From Candidatus Aminicenantota bacterium (GTDB lineage Bacteria > Acidobacteriota > Aminicenantia > Aminicenantales > Aminicenantaceae), in assembly GCA_004378665.1 (NCBI GenBank), contig SOIA01000252.1, positions 1 to 13,619 on the forward strand: a stretch of DNA of 13,619 nucleotides, given 5' to 3'. The position numbers and the translations under genes are program-made. A model generated the notes under the pieces. That model was given only the letters and a program-made list of their open reading frames with translations, was not told the DNA's origin and did no database searches. Below, in pieces: positions 1-7,782 of this stretch; position 1 is the stretch's first letter, and every line of letters begins with the position of its first letter.

Positions 1-10
1 TCAAATTGTA

Positions 11-39
11 GTGCAAAATTAGCTTTTATCTGTTAAAAT
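11..39 (+). promoter_or_regulatory. Possible extended -10 promoter upstream of the enoyl-CoA hydratase remnant and ribH
   Basis: TAAAAT at 34-39 matches the sigma70 -10 hexamer at five of six bases and is preceded by TG at 31-32, the extended -10 arrangement. The matching -35 position (11-16, GTGCAA) is a poor match, which an extended -10 can tolerate. The surrounding 60 bases are AT-rich compared with the genes. Transcription would start near 46 and run through the remnant into ribH, nusB and lysS. This is sequence matching only. Confidence 0.35.
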
Positions 40-125
40 ATGTAAAATTTCAGAGAAAATAGTCGGTGAAATGAATTATTTCTGTGCGGGATAAGATGGC
101 TGAGATCACGTGAGAAAGGAGAGAA

Positions 126-335
126 ATGGAATACGAAAACATACTCACTAAAAAAGAAGATGGCATCGGCTGGGTGACTGTTAACCGTCCGGATAAGCTC
201 AATGCGCTGAATACCAGTACCATCAAGGAGCTGCACGGAGCGTTTCTCTCGTTCAAGGTGTGCAGTACCCAGGACAGCAAGGAAGGCACGAAGGCCTTTC
301 TGGAGAAGAGGAAGGCCAATTTTCAGGGCCGTTAA
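126..335 (+). pseudogene. Enoyl-CoA hydratase (crotonase family) remnant with in-frame internal deletion
   Basis: The 69-residue frame looks like the two ends of an enoyl-CoA hydratase joined together. Residues 1-40 resemble the family N-terminus, including the NRPDKLNALN segment that contributes to CoA binding. Residues from about 42 resemble the family C-terminus, with the pattern D-x-KEG-x-x-AFLEKRK and a final F-x-GR. Intact members have about 260 residues, so roughly 190 are missing. The lost part includes the glycine-rich oxyanion-hole loop and the catalytic glutamates, so hydratase activity is not expected. The join lies near 246-252. The ribosome binding site (AAAGGAG, just before the ATG at 126) and the stop codon are intact, so a small protein could still be made. 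It ends 12 bases before ribH. The family match is from recognition of motifs; the deletion is an inference, and an assembly error is the main alternative. Confidence 0.75.
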
Positions 336-347
336 AGGGAGAAAAAA

Positions 348-818
348 ATGGAAACATATCAAGGAAAACTTCAAGCGAAAGGCTTAAAGATCAGCATCGT
401 GACCAGTCGTTTTAACCAGTTCATATCGGAACGACTCCTGGAAGGAGCACTCGATGCTCTTCAAAAACTGGGAGCGGATGAGAAGGACATAACGGTTTAT
501 AAGGTGCCCGGGTCTTTTGAGATTCCGGTGGTTGTGAAGAAGCTGGTCAGCGCGAAAAAGGCGGATGGAGTCGTTTGCTTGGGTGCTCTGATCAGAGGAG
601 ATACGCCTCATTTCGATTTCTTGAGTGCTGAAGTCACCAAAGGATTAGCTCAGATTGCCATGGATGAGGGAGTGCCTGTTTCCTTTGGTATCCTGACTGT
701 GGATACGATAGAGCAGGGCATTGAACGGGCGGGCACCAAGGCTGGCAACAAAGGTTGGGATGCGGTGTTTTCTGTCGTGGAGACACTGAACTTGCTGAAA
801 GAGGCGGGATTAAAATAG
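348..818 (+). CDS. ribH: 6,7-dimethyl-8-ribityllumazine synthase
   Basis: This enzyme joins 5-amino-6-ribitylamino-uracil with 3,4-dihydroxy-2-butanone 4-phosphate, the penultimate step of riboflavin synthesis, in the cytoplasm; the family forms pentamers or 60-subunit shells. The 156-residue length is typical. Visible family motifs are RFN at 21-23 (aromatic residue of the substrate pocket), GSFEIP at 55-60, GALIRGDTPHF at 79-89 with the general-base histidine H88, and FGILTVDT near 113-120. The C-terminal GTKAGNKG phosphate-binding region is also present. GGGAG at 337-341 lies six bases before the ATG. The gene is followed by nusB 15 bases later, a common pairing in bacteria. The rest of the riboflavin pathway is not in the window. 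Identification is secure. Confidence 0.97.
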   Translation: METYQGKLQAKGLKISIVTSRFNQFISERLLEGALDALQKLGADEKDITVYKVPGSFEIPVVVKKLVSAKKADGVVCLGALIRGDTPHFDFLSAEVTKGLAQIAMDEGVPVSFGILTVDTIEQGIERAGTKAGNKGWDAVFSVVETLNLLKEAGLK

Positions 819-833
819 AGTGGATGCTTCTTC

Positions 834-1253
834 ATGGGCCAGAGAAGGAAAGCCAGGGAAGAGACCTTACGAATTCTTTACCGTTTAGAATTTGATAACA
901 GACCGGTCGAAGAGACGCTGGATCAGTACTGGAAGAACAAGAAATCGATCCCATCAACCCGAGAATACAGTACCTGGCTGGTCAATGGGATCATTTCCCA
1001 TCAGAAGAAGATCGATACCATCATCCAAGACGCTTCAGAACACTGGCGACTGTCCCGAATGGCTCTGATCGACCGGAACATTTTAAGAATGGCGGTTTTT
1101 GAGCTTCTGCACGAGAAGAATGTGGCCGCAGCCGTCATCATCAACGAAGCGATCGAGATCGCCAAGAGATACAGCGGAACTGAAGCCGCGGCATTCGTCA
1201 ACGGGATTTTGGATGCTATTCGCAAAAAATTAAAAAGGCTCAAACGACTTTGA
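834..1253 (+). CDS. nusB: Transcription antitermination factor NusB
   Basis: NusB is a small all-helical RNA-binding protein that, with NusE (ribosomal protein S10), binds boxA RNA and supports antitermination in rRNA operons. The 139 residues fit the family. The N-terminal RRKAREETLRILYRLEF helix, the central IDRNILRMAVFEL helix and the C-terminal INEAIEIAKRYSGTEAAAFVNGILD segment (seen in parts) are all diagnostic. A lysine/arginine-rich tail closes the protein. ATG 834 is the first in-frame start after the upstream in-frame stop, which is also the ribH stop. No strong ribosome binding site precedes it, only a weak GAGTGGA about seven bases upstream, so translation may partly depend on ribH. 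Its stop overlaps the ribosome binding site of lysS. Identification is secure. Confidence 0.95.
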   Translation: MGQRRKAREETLRILYRLEFDNRPVEETLDQYWKNKKSIPSTREYSTWLVNGIISHQKKIDTIIQDASEHWRLSRMALIDRNILRMAVFELLHEKNVAAAVIINEAIEIAKRYSGTEAAAFVNGILDAIRKKLKRLKRL

Positions 1254-1265
1254 AGGAAGAGAACG

Positions 1266-2795
1266 ATGGTTGAGAAGAAGAGCTCCAAAGGGAAAGAGAC
1301 CTTGAATGATGCCGAGGAACTGAAAGTGACCGATCAGGAGATCGTTCGAAAAGACAAGATGAAGAAGCTTGCCCAGGAAAACATTGAGCTTTTTCCGCAC
1401 AAGGTGGAGTCCACTCATTCCGTGCATGAAATCGTAGAAGGATTCTCCTCCCTGACGAAAGAAGAGCTCGAGAAGAAAAAAAAGAAAGTCGCAGTCCCCG
1501 GGAGAATCACATCGATCCGGAAGATGGGGCGGGCCACTTTTTTCCACATCATTGACAGCCGTTCCCGGCTTCAGGTCTATTTGCGAGAAGACAAAGCAGG
1601 AGAGAAAAATTATAAGCTTTTTTCCCTGATCGATATCGGAGATATCGTTTCGGTGCAAGGAGTCTTGTTCAGGACCAGGACCGGGGAGTTGAGCGTCTTG
1701 GCCGATTCCTTCGTGTTTTTGGCGAAATGTCTTCATCCCCTCCCGGAAAAATGGCATGGACTGCAGGATGTGGAGATTCGTTATCGCAAGAGGTACCTGG
1801 ACTTGATTATGAATCCGGACCAAAGGGAGGTATTCAGGCTCAGGAGCGCGATGATCGCCTTCATGAGAAAGTATTTCGATGAAAAGGATTACATCGAGGT
1901 GGAAACGCCCATGATGCAGTCGATTCCGGGTGGAGCGCTGGCCAAGCCGTTCAAAACATTCCACAATGCGTTGAGCATGGACCTCTACTTGAGGATAGCG
2001 CCAGAGCTGTATCTGAAAAGGCTGATCGTCGGAGGCTTTGAGAAAGTCTACGAGATTAACCGGAGCTTCAGGAATGAAGGGATCTCTTCAGAACACAATC
2101 CGGAATTCACAATGCTGGAGTTTTACGAGGCGTACAGCGATTACAATGATATGATGGAACTGACAGAGGAACTGATTCACGAGATGAGCCTGGCACTCCT
2201 TGGAAAAGAGGAGATTACTTTCGGGGAACACACGATCTCGCTGAAGAGGCCCTGGAAGAGAGTGAAGTTCAGGGACGCGTTGGTCACTCACAGCGGTCTG
2301 TCTCCCAGCCGTTTCGATAATAAATCTGAGGTTATAAAATTTGCCTCGGATCTTACTCCGGAAAAAAAACCGCCTTCCTACGGAAAAGCGTTAGATATCA
2401 TTTTTGATAAACACGTCAAACAGAATCTTATGCAGCCCACTTTTGTGCTGAATCCGCCGAAAGAAGTCTCTCCGCTCGCCAAAGAGGCGAAAGATAACCC
2501 GGATGAGGCAGAGCGTTTCGAGCTGGTCATGGGAGGGATGGAGATCGCTAATGCCTTCAGCGAATTGTCTGACCCCGAAGAGCAGAGAAAAAGGTTTGAA
2601 CAGCAGGAGAAGGCGAGGAAGGGAGGAGATGAGGATGCCCACTGGATCGACAGGGATTATATCCATGCCCTGGAATACGGGCTTCCTCCCACTGGAGGTG
2701 AAGGGATCGGGATCGACCGGTTGGTGATGATCTTCGCCAACAGGAAATCCATCAGGGAAGTGATCCTGTTTCCTCTTCTTCGCACGAAAGAATAA
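1266..2795 (+). CDS. lysS: Lysyl-tRNA synthetase, class II
   Basis: The enzyme charges tRNA-Lys with lysine using ATP. At 509 residues it has the normal length of bacterial class II LysRS. After a charged N-terminal extension (residues 1-30) comes an OB-fold anticodon-binding domain, about 75-155 (VPGRITSIRKMGRATFFHI and following). The class II catalytic core follows: motif 1 around 200-216 (YIEVETPMM), motif 2 around 259-290 with the arginine of SFRNEG, and motif 3 at 472-506 (GGEGIGIDRLVM). The segment RIAPELYLKRLIVGG, with its substrate-site residues, is intact. AAGGAAGAG before the ATG is a good ribosome binding site and overlaps the end of nusB. The pairing with nusB and the lol genes looks operonic. 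There is no sign of a class I LysRS or of a PoxA-type truncated paralogue, since the anticodon domain is present. Confidence 0.97.
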   Translation: MVEKKSSKGKETLNDAEELKVTDQEIVRKDKMKKLAQENIELFPHKVESTHSVHEIVEGFSSLTKEELEKKKKKVAVPGRITSIRKMGRATFFHIIDSRSRLQVYLREDKAGEKNYKLFSLIDIGDIVSVQGVLFRTRTGELSVLADSFVFLAKCLHPLPEKWHGLQDVEIRYRKRYLDLIMNPDQREVFRLRSAMIAFMRKYFDEKDYIEVETPMMQSIPGGALAKPFKTFHNALSMDLYLRIAPELYLKRLIVGGFEKVYEINRSFRNEGISSEHNPEFTMLEFYEAYSDYNDMMELTEELIHEMSLALLGKEEITFGEHTISLKRPWKRVKFRDALVTHSGLSPSRFDNKSEVIKFASDLTPEKKPPSYGKALDIIFDKHVKQNLMQPTFVLNPPKEVSPLAKEAKDNPDEAERFELVMGGMEIANAFSELSDPEEQRKRFEQQEKARKGGDEDAHWIDRDYIHALEYGLPPTGGEGIGIDRLVMIFANRKSIREVILFPLLRTKE

Positions 2796-2836
2796 TCCCT
2801 AATCCGGTCCGCATTGGAGAGAAGGAGTGATGAGTC

Positions 2837-4060
2837 GTGAATTATGAGCTTTTCGTTGCCAAGCGCTACCTGACGGCCAAAAGGAAGCAGGCGTTCATAT
2901 CTGTCATTACGTTTATCTCCATCCTGGGCATCACCATCGGAGTGATGGCTCTGGTCATTGCCATTGCTTTGATCACCGGTTTTCAGGGAGACGTCCAGGA
3001 TAAGATCCTCGAGTCCACCTCCCATATCATGGTTCCCGCTCTTTCCAGGGACGCGCTGAAGGATTATCCACAACTGATATCCAAGATTGAGGACATCGAT
3101 GGTGTCATCTCGGCGACTCCTGTGGCTCATGATAATGCATTCTTAATAGGTCCTTCTCAGAGAAGAGGCGTCATGCTCAAAGGAATTGATTTTGACTTGG
3201 AAAGTCAACACTCGTCCTGGCTCCAGGAATTGGAGAGCGGAAAGATCCCTGAGTCCGGCTCGAGGAGAGAAGGCATCCTTCTCGGCCGTGAGATGGCCAT
3301 CGGACTTGGAGTGGGAGTCGGAGATACCATCGAAGTTTGGGCATCATCATCCATTAGCTTATCCCCGTTGGGTCTGATGCCAAGGCCGAAAAGATTTGTG
3401 GTCACCGGCATTTTCAACACGGGACTGTATGAGTTTGATTCGTCCATGGCCTTGATCAAGCTGGAAACAGCCCAAAAATTATTCAATCTCGGCGATGATA
3501 TAAGCCACATTCAAATCAGGATTGAGGACGTTTTTCGTGCTCCGAAGATTGCAGAGAAGATCCAGGAGATCATCCCTCCTCTGGCTTACACCATGACCTG
3601 GATGGAGCTGAACGAGTCTCTTTTTTCCGCGTTGAAACTCGAGAAAAACATCATGTTTTTGACGATCACTCTCATCGTGTTCGTCGCGGCCTTGAACATC
3701 ATTGCCACTTTGATCCTGATGGTCATGGAAAAAACGAGAGACATCGGGATTCTTATGGCCATGGGGGCTGCATCTCGGAACATCAGGAAGATATTTTTCC
3801 TACAGGGCGCGATGATCGGAGTGATAGGGACTGCTGCTGGAGTGGCCCTGGGTTTGATATGGTGCTGGCTTGCGAATGTGTTCAAACTCATCAAGATCCC
3901 CGTGGACATCTACCAGATCTCATTCGTGCCGTTTCACATCAAGTTATTGGATCTCATGCTGATCGTGGGGATCACTCTTCTGATCAGCTTACTCTCGACA
4001 CTCTTTCCCTCGTATCGTGCGGCAAAGGTCGACCCTGTCACGGCGTTAAAATATGAATAA
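2837..4060 (+). CDS. LolC/LolE-family lipoprotein-releasing ABC permease (single-subunit type)
   Basis: This is the membrane subunit of the Lol exporter, which extracts lipoproteins from the inner membrane for transfer to LolA. The 407 residues show the family plan: a cytoplasmic N-terminus with AKRYLTAKRKQAFISVI, a first membrane segment about 22-46, a periplasmic domain about 47-270, and three more membrane segments near 271-295, 315-345 and 371-392. The C-terminus PSYRAAKVDPVTALKYE is typical of FtsX/MacB-like permeases. The start is a GTG with GAAGGAG ten bases upstream; the ATG at 2830 is out of frame and stops within six codons. Its last eight bases overlap lolD, implying translational coupling. 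Only one such gene is next to lolD, so the transporter may be a homodimer of a LolF-like subunit rather than a LolC/LolE heterodimer, unless a second copy exists elsewhere. I therefore leave the symbol open. Confidence 0.93.
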   Translation: MNYELFVAKRYLTAKRKQAFISVITFISILGITIGVMALVIAIALITGFQGDVQDKILESTSHIMVPALSRDALKDYPQLISKIEDIDGVISATPVAHDNAFLIGPSQRRGVMLKGIDFDLESQHSSWLQELESGKIPESGSRREGILLGREMAIGLGVGVGDTIEVWASSSISLSPLGLMPRPKRFVVTGIFNTGLYEFDSSMALIKLETAQKLFNLGDDISHIQIRIEDVFRAPKIAEKIQEIIPPLAYTMTWMELNESLFSALKLEKNIMFLTITLIVFVAALNIIATLILMVMEKTRDIGILMAMGAASRNIRKIFFLQGAMIGVIGTAAGVALGLIWCWLANVFKLIKIPVDIYQISFVPFHIKLLDLMLIVGITLLISLLSTLFPSYRAAKVDPVTALKYE

Positions 4061-4739
4061 AGTGATTCAAGCTTTAAACCTGGGTAAAGAATACCCCTTG
4101 CCCGAGGGAGTGCTGCGTGTTTTTGAAGGCATCAGCTTTGATCTGCTGGAGGGAGACCTTGTGGCCATCATGGGGATGTCGGGAGTGGGGAAGACAACAT
4201 TCCTGAATTTGTTGGGAGCTCTGGACAAGCCTTCTGAGGGAGAAATCCTTCTTGATGGAGAAGATCTTCTTATGAAGAACGAGAGAGAGCTGGCTGAGGT
4301 CAGGAACAGGAAGATCGGGTTTGTCTTTCAGTTCTACCACCTGCTGCCAGAGTTTACGACTTTAGAGAATATCAGCTTTCCTCTTTTGATAAGAGGGATG
4401 GAAAAAATAGAAGCCCAGGAGAAAGCTCAGAGATTACTCCGGGAAGTTTTTTTGGAAGAAAAGGCCCAGGTCAGACCGTCCCAGCTATCCGGCGGAGAGC
4501 AGCAGCGGGTGGCCATTGCCAGGGCCCTGGTGAATCAGCCAAAACTCCTTTTGGCCGATGAACCCACAGGAAACGTGGATTGGAAGACCGGGCAGGCCAT
4601 CCTTGAGCTTATCCGGGAACTCCATTCCAAGAGAGGGCTCTCTTCTGTTATCGTCACGCATAACGAAAAGGTTGCCCGGTTCTGTCACAAAGTCTATCTG
4701 ATGGAAAGCGGCCGCTTGAAACTTTTGCCCACCCCTTAG
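4053..4739 (+). CDS. lolD: Lipoprotein-releasing system ATP-binding protein LolD
   Basis: This cytoplasmic ATPase powers the Lol exporter with the preceding permease. All ABC motifs are visible in 228 residues: Walker A GMSGVGKT (41-48), Q-loop glutamine Q93 in VFQFYHLLPEF, signature LSGGEQ (145-150), Walker B LLLADE (165-170) followed by the D-loop PTGNVD (171-176), and the switch histidine H203 in VTHNE. VFQFYHLLPEFT matches the LolD/MacB subgroup of ABC ATPases. The start lies in the overlap ATGAATAA with the permease gene and has no clear ribosome binding site, so it probably relies on coupled translation, giving matched subunit amounts. A MacB-type or FtsE-type exporter ATPase would be the alternative, but the neighbouring permease and bamA/ompH context favour LolD. 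Confidence 0.93.
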   Translation: MNKVIQALNLGKEYPLPEGVLRVFEGISFDLLEGDLVAIMGMSGVGKTTFLNLLGALDKPSEGEILLDGEDLLMKNERELAEVRNRKIGFVFQFYHLLPEFTTLENISFPLLIRGMEKIEAQEKAQRLLREVFLEEKAQVRPSQLSGGEQQRVAIARALVNQPKLLLADEPTGNVDWKTGQAILELIRELHSKRGLSSVIVTHNEKVARFCHKVYLMESGRLKLLPTP

Positions 4740-4753
4740 AGTTATAAAGATTG

Positions 4754-4836
4754 TGAGATGATTTGAGGGATGGAGGACTGCTCTATCTCCAAGGGTAACG
4801 CCCGTGCTTCACGGGTATCTCTATCTCTTCATCTCA
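4754..4836 (+). other. Possible structured leader RNA upstream of bamA
   Basis: The gap between lolD and bamA contains three nested complementary pairs. TGAGATGA (4754-4761) pairs perfectly with TCATCTCA (4829-4836). Inside it TGGAG (4771-4775) can pair with CTCCA (4787-4791), and CCCGTG (4801-4806) with CACGGG (4810-4815) around a three-base loop. Together they could form a three-way junction ending about 38 bases before the bamA start. No run of T follows the last hairpin, so it does not look like an intrinsic terminator on this strand. It resembles no riboswitch class I can name. Short pairings like these can arise by chance. Confidence 0.3.
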
Positions 4837-4874
4837 TTGAAAAAAAAGGACTAATATGTTATAAGGAGAGAGTC

Positions 4875-7199
4875 ATGAAAAAAGTCGTTCTGCTCCTGTT
4901 ATTCACCTGTATACCCTTTCTTCTGTTCGGGCAGGAGATGGTTGAGAAGATCGAGATTGTCGGGAATGAACACGTCACGCGTGACACAGTGTTGTATTAC
5001 CTGTCGTCAAAGGAAGGGAATCCCTTTTCCGAGGAAATGTTGAGGAAGGATTTAAGGGTTTTGTGGGCAACAGGATTCTTTTCCAACATCAAAATGGAAA
5101 AAGAGGATGGCGCCAGAGGGAAGATCATCAGGATCATCGTGGAAGAAAACCCGATCATCAAAAATATCACCTACAAAACAGGAAGGAAGGTCGATGAGAG
5201 CGACATTGTGGGGAGATTGAAAGAAGAGAATGAATACGTCCTCCCGTATTCCTATTATAATCCCTACAAGATCCAGAAAGTCAAAAAAGTCATCCAGGAT
5301 TTGCTGTTTGAGAAAGGCCTGACTTCTGCAGTCATTGAGGTCAAGACCCTTGAAAAGGGGAAGAACGAATTTGAAGTGATATTCGATATCAACGAAGGCC
5401 CCAGGGTCAAGGTCGGAGCCGTTAAGTTCGAAGGGGATCCCAAGGTGCTTCAGAGTGTTCTCAGATCGGCGATGAAGGAAAACAAGAAGCATGGCCTGAT
5501 CTCCTGGATAAGAGGGAAGGACGTCTATAAAGAAAACAAGCTGGATGAAGATTTAGATGCGATCAGGGAGAAATTCAAGGAATTCGGTTATATGGAAGCC
5601 ACTGTCGGCGAACCACGGATCGAAGAAATGACAAGAACATCCTTGTTTCTCAAGAAAAAGAAAATGGTGAGAATCGTTATCCCGGTCGATGCCGGTTATC
5701 TCTACAGAGTGGGCGAAGTGAAGGTTGAAGGAAATGAAGTCGTTGCCACTAAATTTTTACGTGATCTCATCAAATTTAAAGAAGGCAAGGTCTACAGCAC
5801 CAAACAACGAGAAGAGAGCGTAAAAGAGATTCAAGAAATGTACATGGACGGCGGATACCTTTACGCACAGGTTTTTCCGGTTGAAAATCTGGATCCCAAG
5901 AGAAAACGGGTTTCGGTAACGTTCAACATCTTTGAGAATGATGTGGTCTTTTTGAACAGGCTCGAATTCAAGGGCAACACGTACACCAAGGACAAAGTGC
6001 TGAGACGGGAAATGATCCTCCGAGAGGGAGATACATTCAGCCTGGCCCTATTCAAAAACAGTATCTTGAGGCTCCAGCAGATCGGACTTGTCGAGCTGGA
6101 GGGGGAACCGGATTTGAAACCTCATCCAGAAAACCCATCTTTAATGAATGTGACCTTGAGAGTGCAGGAGCTTCAAAGGAACAATATCCAGTTTACGGCC
6201 GGTTACAGTGGGTATGACGGAGCATTCATCGGTTTGAGCTACTCGACAGTTAACTTTCTGGGCGCCGGCGAGAATTTGAGTCTCATGATCCAGCACGGGA
6301 GGAGAATCAGGAACTACATGTTTGGGTTTACTGAGCCGTATTTTCTCGACTTACCCATAAATCTCGGATTCAACGTTTTTAACCGCCAGACGATTTATCC
6401 TGGTCTATTCGATCAGAAAGACAGAGGAATCAGTTTCTTATTCGGGGCCAGGATTAAAGGATACATGAGAACAAACTTGAATTATTCTTATCAGTTTGTG
6501 GAAATCCAAGTCCCGGATCTCGTGGATGACGAGGGGGCGCCGGTTCCTTATTACAACCCGTATGCCGCATGGGGAAACCAAAGCTATCATATGAGCAGCA
6601 TCACACCCACACTGTATCGCTCAACCGTGAACAGTCCGATAACGCCGACTCGTGGATCACTCTTTCTGGTCGGCTGTAAATTCGCGGGAGGTATTCTCGG
6701 CGGCGATATCAACATGATCAAGCCCCGCCTTGAATTGACTCATTATCAGCCTGTGATACTCAACCATGTCATTGGAGTCCATCTGGATTATCAGTATATC
6801 CAGACCTACGCAGGTTCGGATATTCCTATCTGGGAAAGATTCTATCTCGGGGGAGAGAGGTCTTTCAGAGGATATAATATTTACACGATCGGGCCAAGGG
6901 ATGAGAATGGAAGAAATATCGGAGGAGAAAAAGCTCTCATCTTTAACGCTGAGTACATCATCCCCTTCGGACAACAGGGGCCAGTGTACGCGATCCTGTT
7001 TTATGATATGGGGAATGCGTTATTGCAGCACGAGAAATTCAGTTTGAACAATATGTACATTTCGACAGGACTGGAGATGAGGATTTTTGTCCCCGCCTTA
7101 CGAGTTCCCTTTCGGCTCATTTTTGCTTATAATAATCGTCCGATACTCACGGATGAGTCCAATTTTGCTGTCCGTTTTGCGATTGGAACCACATTTTAA
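4875..7199 (+). CDS. bamA: Outer membrane protein assembly factor BamA (Omp85 family)
   Basis: BamA is the central outer-membrane pore of the BAM complex that folds and inserts beta-barrel proteins. The 774-residue product begins with a signal peptide (MKKVVLLLLF..., likely cleaved around LFGQ, residue 20). Five POTRA domains follow at roughly 23-91, 92-175, 176-275, 276-354 and 357-432; repeated phrases such as V-x-x-I-x-I-x-GN and FKGNTYTKDKVLRREM mark them. The barrel spans about 438-774, contains the conserved (V/F)RG(F/Y) element as FRGY at 664-667, and ends in phenylalanine, the usual outer-membrane C-terminal signal. I chose ATG 4875 because AAGGAG sits just upstream and the signal peptide starts there; the frame stays open to an ATG at 4770, but that extension would bury the signal peptide. 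ompH follows 43 bases later, as in many Gram-negatives. Confidence 0.95.
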   Translation: MKKVVLLLLFTCIPFLLFGQEMVEKIEIVGNEHVTRDTVLYYLSSKEGNPFSEEMLRKDLRVLWATGFFSNIKMEKEDGARGKIIRIIVEENPIIKNITYKTGRKVDESDIVGRLKEENEYVLPYSYYNPYKIQKVKKVIQDLLFEKGLTSAVIEVKTLEKGKNEFEVIFDINEGPRVKVGAVKFEGDPKVLQSVLRSAMKENKKHGLISWIRGKDVYKENKLDEDLDAIREKFKEFGYMEATVGEPRIEEMTRTSLFLKKKKMVRIVIPVDAGYLYRVGEVKVEGNEVVATKFLRDLIKFKEGKVYSTKQREESVKEIQEMYMDGGYLYAQVFPVENLDPKRKRVSVTFNIFENDVVFLNRLEFKGNTYTKDKVLRREMILREGDTFSLALFKNSILRLQQIGLVELEGEPDLKPHPENPSLMNVTLRVQELQRNNIQFTAGYSGYDGAFIGLSYSTVNFLGAGENLSLMIQHGRRIRNYMFGFTEPYFLDLPINLGFNVFNRQTIYPGLFDQKDRGISFLFGARIKGYMRTNLNYSYQFVEIQVPDLVDDEGAPVPYYNPYAAWGNQSYHMSSITPTLYRSTVNSPITPTRGSLFLVGCKFAGGILGGDINMIKPRLELTHYQPVILNHVIGVHLDYQYIQTYAGSDIPIWERFYLGGERSFRGYNIYTIGPRDENGRNIGGEKALIFNAEYIIPFGQQGPVYAILFYDMGNALLQHEKFSLNNMYISTGLEMRIFVPALRVPFRLIFAYNNRPILTDESNFAVRFAIGTTF

Positions 7200-7228
7200 G
7201 GCTATAGGATACATTTTACGAATCAAAT

Positions 7229-7236
7229 TAAGGAGG
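7229..7236 (+). promoter_or_regulatory. Near-perfect ribosome binding site deciding the ompH start
   Basis: TAAGGAGG lies six bases before the ATG at 7243 and matches the 16S anti-Shine-Dalgarno closely. It fixes the ompH start at 7243 rather than at the in-frame upstream ATG at 7087, which lies within bamA. It is the strongest such site in the window, in keeping with the high level of periplasmic chaperone many bacteria make. Confidence 0.8.
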
Positions 7237-7242
7237 CCAAAG

Positions 7243-7782
7243 ATGAAAAGAGGCACAGGTCAAATTCTTATGCTCGCTCTTTTTGTTGCCGCCATAGTTT
7301 CTCAAGGATTGGCCCAGGAGAACATCCGGATCGGTGTTGTGAACTCCTTGGTGGTGCTGGAAAGATCTACTGAGGGAAAAAGAATAGTGGCGCAGCTGGA
7401 GGAAAAGAACAGAAACAATCAACAGAGGATCGCCAAGATGGATGATGACATCCGCCAGTTGGAGACAAAGCTCAATACCCAGAGGCTCACCCTGACTGAT
7501 GAGGCGCTGATGAATCTGTCTTCTGACATCGAGAGAAAGAGGACCGATCGGAAACGCTATGCCGAAGATTCCTTCAGGGAATTTCAGGAACTGAGGAACA
7601 GGCTCTTCACCAAACTTCAGGCTGAAGTGAAGCCGATCATCGATCAATTGGGCAAAGAAATGGGCCTGGAGATCGTTTTCGACTTAAACAACAGCGGAAC
7701 TATTTACTTCGATTCGAAAATCGAACTCACTGAGGAAGTCATAAAAAGATACGATGCCTCAAAAGCCCCAACAAAAAAATAG
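7243..7782 (+). CDS. OmpH/Skp-family periplasmic chaperone
   Basis: Skp holds unfolded outer-membrane proteins in the periplasm and delivers them to BAM. The 179-residue product has a signal peptide with a hydrophobic stretch at about 8-22 and a likely cleavage at GLAQ/E. The mature protein begins with IRIGVVNSLVVLERSTEGK, the small beta-strand start of the family. A long charged helical region (about 48-125, rich in E, K, R and Q) forms the predicted coiled-coil tentacle. It then returns to a short body segment, IIDQLGKEMGLEIVFDLN, typical of OmpH-family C-termini, and a short tail. Position directly after bamA is the classic arrangement. The final 29 bases overlap fabZ in another frame. The family is clear, though coiled-coil proteins diverge fast, so chaperone function is inferred mainly from context and the two end segments. 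Confidence 0.9.
   Translation: MKRGTGQILMLALFVAAIVSQGLAQENIRIGVVNSLVVLERSTEGKRIVAQLEEKNRNNQQRIAKMDDDIRQLETKLNTQRLTLTDEALMNLSSDIERKRTDRKRYAEDSFREFQELRNRLFTKLQAEVKPIIDQLGKEMGLEIVFDLNNSGTIYFDSKIELTEEVIKRYDASKAPTKK

Noticed and set aside
1230..1964. 244-codon open frame on the minus strand opposite lysS
   Set aside because: It lies wholly across conserved nusB/lysS coding sequence, has no recognisable domain, and is a shadow of the lysS reading frame.
4801..4815. Hairpin CCCGTG-CTT-CACGGG as an intrinsic terminator after lolD
   Set aside because: The stem is short and is followed by a mixed pyrimidine stretch and then A residues, with no T run on this strand.
4837..4865. TTGAAA-17-TATAAG as a promoter immediately before bamA
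   Set aside because: The -10 would overlap the bamA ribosome binding site and the transcript would start only about three bases before the ATG, losing that site; probably a chance match.
4770..4874. In-frame 35-codon extension upstream of the bamA start
   Set aside because: The frame is open, but the ATG at 4770 has no properly spaced ribosome binding site, while 4875 has AAGGAG and begins a clear signal peptide that the extension would bury.
7087..7242. In-frame extension of ompH back into bamA
   Set aside because: It lies in another frame of the bamA barrel sequence; the strong TAAGGAGG site and signal peptide place the start at 7243.
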